Positions 24,012-26,239 of a DNA stretch of 26,239 nt are shown here, in pieces (the first letter of the stretch is position 1; every line of letters starts with the position of its first letter). This stretch comes from an uncultured Cellvibrio sp. (lineage in GTDB: Bacteria > Pseudomonadota > Gammaproteobacteria > Pseudomonadales > Cellvibrionaceae). Location: assembly GCA_946481095.1 (NCBI GenBank), contig CAMLML010000066.1, forward strand, positions 1-26,239. The letters are read 5' to 3'. The translations under genes and the position numbers were made by a program. The notes beneath the pieces were generated by a model. The model worked only from the letters and a program-made list of their open reading frames with translations. It ran no database searches and was not told the DNA's origin.

Positions 24012-24707
24012 ATGTTAAATATTAAATCCATCAATCAATATTACGGGCAGAGTCACATACTCTGGGATTTAAGTTTGCAATTAAGAAAAGGCACCTGCGG
24101 TTGTTTGATTGGTCGTAATGGTGTTGGCAAAACAACCTTGTTGAAATGTATCACCGGGTTGTTGCCCGTGCGCGATGGTCATATTCAATTAAATGGTTAT
24201 GATATTAATAAACTTTCAACCGAAACACGTGCTCGTACAGGAATAGGCTACGTACCACAGGGGCGCGAAATTTTCCCATTATTAACCGTCGAAGAAAATT
24301 TAAAAATTTCATTAGGTGCACGAAAAGATAAAATTAAAAATATTCCTCCGTTGATTTATGAATTGTTTCCGGTTTTGAAAGAAATGAAAAATCGTCGCGG
24401 CGGTGATTTATCCGGTGGGCAACAACAACAGTTGGCCATCGGTCGAGCGTTGGTACTGGATCCGTCGCTATTAATTCTTGATGAACCTACAGAAGGGATT
24501 CAGCCTAATGTGGTGCGTGATATTGGCGAGGTGATTCGAAAATTAAATCGCGAATTGGGATTAACTGTTTTGTTGGTTGAACAAAAATTACCATTTGCTC
24601 GCCGTATCGCTGATGATTTTTTTATTATGGAGAAGGGTAGTGTTGTGGCAACAGGGCCAATTAAAGATTTAAATGATGATTTGGTTCAGCGGTATTTGAG
24701 TGTCTAG
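24012..24707 (+). CDS. urtE: Urea ABC transporter ATP-binding protein UrtE
   Basis: Second ATPase of the urea importer, LivF-like, 231 residues. Walker A is GRNGVGKTT (about 36-44), the Q-loop region GYVPQGREIFPLLTVEENL, the signature LSGGQQQQLAIGRALV, Walker B LLILDEPTEGIQP and the switch region LLVEQKLPFARRIAD. The PQGREIFP and EGIQP segments are typical of the LivF/UrtE group. The ATG comes two bases after the urtD stop, with GGGAGAG as ribosome site inside the end of urtD. It is the last gene of the cluster; a family A repeat follows, then the convergent LysR gene. No urease genes follow, unlike many urt clusters. Confidence 0.95.
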   Translation: MLNIKSINQYYGQSHILWDLSLQLRKGTCGCLIGRNGVGKTTLLKCITGLLPVRDGHIQLNGYDINKLSTETRARTGIGYVPQGREIFPLLTVEENLKISLGARKDKIKNIPPLIYELFPVLKEMKNRRGGDLSGGQQQQLAIGRALVLDPSLLILDEPTEGIQPNVVRDIGEVIRKLNRELGLTVLLVEQKLPFARRIADDFFIMEKGSVVATGPIKDLNDDLVQRYLSV

Positions 24708-24708
24708 G

Positions 24709-24811
24709 CTCCTCCCTTTGAAAAAGGGAGGCGGGGGAGGGATTTTAAGATGGTCAAATTTTCTGAGAATTTAAATCCCCCCTGGCCCCCCTTTTTCAAA
24801 GGGGGGAATTG
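24709..24811. repeat. Intergenic inverted repeat, family A, copy 3
   Basis: The left arm CTCCTCCCTTTGAAAAAGGG continues AGGCGGGGGAGGGATTTTAA. The right arm has TTTAAATCCCCCCTGGCCCC then CCTTTTTCAAAGGGGGGAA. It begins one base after the urtE stop and supplies the last codons and stop of the LysR gene on the other strand (AATTCCCCCCTTTGA). With convergent genes on both sides it could end transcription in both directions. Confidence 0.85.
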
Positions 24812-25686
24812 AATGTGAGATTTTCTGCTAATTCAAACACCTTACTAATCAAGGGCTCTCGCATACGTTCAGCAACAACAGCAAATTTTACGTTGACTTG
24901 TTGTTGAATATCCCCCAACAAAACAACCTCACCTTTTGCAGCTGCATCCAGCGCTGTATCAGCATGTAAAAAACCCAAACCTACGCCGCCTGCAATTAAT
25001 GTTCGGGTAACTTTTTCCTGATCGACATTAATTATTTTTTGCGGACGAAATTTTTCGCGTTCAAATAAATTTTCAGCAACGCGACTACAGCAGGTATTGG
25101 AGGCAGGACATATCCATGGCATGTTTTTTATTTCCTGCCAGTCAATTTTGTCAATATTATTGGTCCAATCTACTGGCGCCGCGAGGTATACACCGAAGTG
25201 GTCAACAGCCAGTGTTTGCAAATCATCATGGATTAAACCTGTGTCGGTATAGAAACCTGCATCGATAGAATTATTACGAATTGCATCGAGTATTTCAGAT
25301 GAACTTCCGTATTCCAGAGCTAATTCAATATCAGGAAGTGATTGTGTAATTGCGGTTAATAATTTCCCCAAAACTTGCGCACTGGGAGTTCTATTGGAAC
25401 CCAGCCTGAGTTTGCCAACAGGTTTGCCTTTAATATATTTTGCTTCTTCTATCAGTTCTTTATGCACGGCTATCATTTGTTCTGCTTTTGCTAATAACCT
25501 TGTTCCATTTTCAGTGAGTATCATGCCGCGTGATGTGCGTTCAAATAATGCAAAACCAATTTCATCTTCAATAGCTTTAATATGCGCACTAACAGCAGGC
25601 TGGCTGAGAAACAATAATTCCGATGCGCGAGTAATACTGCCTTCTCGCGCAATCGTCACAAATGTTCTCAGCTGATAAATTTCCAT
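24796..25686 (-). CDS. LysR-family transcriptional regulator
   Basis: Regulator of 297 residues from the ATG at 25686 (MEIYQLRTFVTIAREGSITR); AGGG lies 10 bases upstream. The in-frame TTG at 25695 is too close to that site. The N-terminal helix-turn-helix is complete (ASELLFLSQPAVSAHIKAIEDEIGFALFERTSRGMILTENG), followed by the linker helix and a periplasmic-binding-like effector domain (about 90-290). That domain contains CPASNTCCSRVAE near residue 200, with three cysteines close together. The last four codons and the stop are encoded by the family A repeat. It follows the DUF2938 gene by 12 bases on the same strand, so the two are probably co-transcribed. The target is unknown; it is convergent to urtE and has no clear tie to urea metabolism. 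Confidence 0.92.
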   Translation of the reverse strand: MEIYQLRTFVTIAREGSITRASELLFLSQPAVSAHIKAIEDEIGFALFERTSRGMILTENGTRLLAKAEQMIAVHKELIEEAKYIKGKPVGKLRLGSNRTPSAQVLGKLLTAITQSLPDIELALEYGSSSEILDAIRNNSIDAGFYTDTGLIHDDLQTLAVDHFGVYLAAPVDWTNNIDKIDWQEIKNMPWICPASNTCCSRVAENLFEREKFRPQKIINVDQEKVTRTLIAGGVGLGFLHADTALDAAAKGEVVLLGDIQQQVNVKFAVVAERMREPLISKVFELAENLTFNSPL

Positions 25687-25698
25687 AATTGGCAAACC

Positions 25699-26205
25699 CT
25701 ATAAAATATCAATGGTTTGAATATAGCTTATTGCACAGGCTGATGCATAAAGCCCAAAGCCAAATATTAAATGCGTTATTGCACTTTTCAATCTGGCTTG
25801 TGTTGGCATTGGCGTTTTTGCTGCTGCGATTCCCAATCCCAATGCAGGTTGCATAATAAAAAAAGGGATTAGTAATGTTATCAAGCCTACTAATAGTGCA
25901 GGAACTGGTGTTGGATTTTCAAGCCAATCCTGTGACGCGAATATCACCAGCATCAACGCAAACACTGCACCAATGAGATAATGTGTGAACCAGCCCAATA
26001 TGCATTCAGCTGGTATTTTGGTTGCAGTTGCAATTTTTTCATGACTGAATTTTCCGTGCAGCATATGCCCAAGCCAACGACCAACAAGACAAAAACTGAG
26101 TGAAGATATATTGAACGTTTGGCGCAAAAAGACAGCCCAAACATCCATTATCAAAGTTGCACCGATTCCAATTAAAATGGCTACATAAAAATTATCGATT
26201 GTCAT
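25699..26205 (-). CDS. DUF2938 family membrane protein
   Basis: Integral inner-membrane protein of unknown function, 168 residues from the ATG at 26205 (MTIDNFYVAILIGIGATLIMDVWAV). A TTG at 26215 would add four residues but directly abuts the AGG ribosome site. About four transmembrane helices are visible: residues 8-28, about 68-90, 100-125 and 138-160. Family marks are the N-terminal GIGATLIMDVWAVFLRQ, WLGHMLHGKF, GWFTHYLIGAVFALMLV and FFIMQPALGLGIAAAKTP. No catalytic motif is recognised. It lies upstream of the LysR gene in a probable two-gene operon, an association I recall for other DUF2938 genes. No promoter can be assigned, as only 34 bases remain upstream. Confidence 0.85.
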   Translation of the reverse strand: MTIDNFYVAILIGIGATLIMDVWAVFLRQTFNISSLSFCLVGRWLGHMLHGKFSHEKIATATKIPAECILGWFTHYLIGAVFALMLVIFASQDWLENPTPVPALLVGLITLLIPFFIMQPALGLGIAAAKTPMPTQARLKSAITHLIFGFGLYASACAISYIQTIDIL

Positions 26206-26239
26206 AAAATATTTCAACCTATTGCGTATTAATCACGAG

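Noticed and set aside
5232..24811. Repeated sequences as a CRISPR array
   Set aside because: The copies are far apart, 70-160 bases long and internally palindromic; there are no regular short repeats with spacers and no cas genes.
5232..24811. Repeats as insertion sequences
   Set aside because: No transposase frame lies within or between the inverted arms; they can only be miniature, non-autonomous elements.

Overview
The window looks like the chromosome of a gammaproteobacterium of the Pseudomonas/Cellvibrio type with moderate to low G+C. This rests on the rpsU-dnaG-rpoD order with tsaD divergent from it, the HD-domain cca gene, and folB/folK close by. The genus is an inference; no rRNA or marker beyond these genes is present.

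Left half (1-9590), housekeeping. The minus strand carries the macromolecular synthesis operon rpsU > dnaG > rpoD, with rpoD cut by the window edge, a sigma-70-type promoter before rpsU and an intrinsic terminator between rpsU and dnaG. Divergent from it are tsaD (tRNA t6A), folB and folK (folate). Convergent to folK is a minus-strand operon cca > pteridine reductase > corA. Between cca and a plus-strand EamA exporter lies a gene-less 317-base stretch with a structured, terminator-ended candidate transcript.

Right half (10578-24707), urea acquisition and degradation. In order: a TorF-family outer-membrane protein, a frameshifted relic of a small exported protein, allophanate hydrolase, urea carboxylase, a GntR/FCD regulator, and the complete urea ABC transporter urtABCDE. 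Together they form a pathway: outer-membrane passage (hypothetical for TorF), high-affinity import, ATP-dependent carboxylation of urea to allophanate, and hydrolysis to ammonia and CO2. No urease gene is in the window. Regulation can be read from the DNA. Sigma-54 (-24/-12) promoters with upstream NtrC-like dyads precede both torF and atzF, which suggests nitrogen-limitation control. A 15-base sequence, CAATCTTGTATCCAA, occurs upstream of both genes. It resembles the TTGTATACAA-type operators of FCD-GntR proteins, and a related dyad (TGTATACA) sits between the GntR gene and urtA, suggesting a local regulon.

Intergenic repeats. Two families of G+C-rich, nested inverted repeats occur three times each (A: 5232, 17764, 24709; B: 6219, 13895, 21875), plus one long hairpin of a third type (C: 20047). 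Five of the seven lie in or at the end of the urea cluster. At folK and the LysR gene the repeat supplies the last codons and the stop codon.

Right edge (24796-26205): a minus-strand pair, a DUF2938 membrane protein followed by a LysR regulator.
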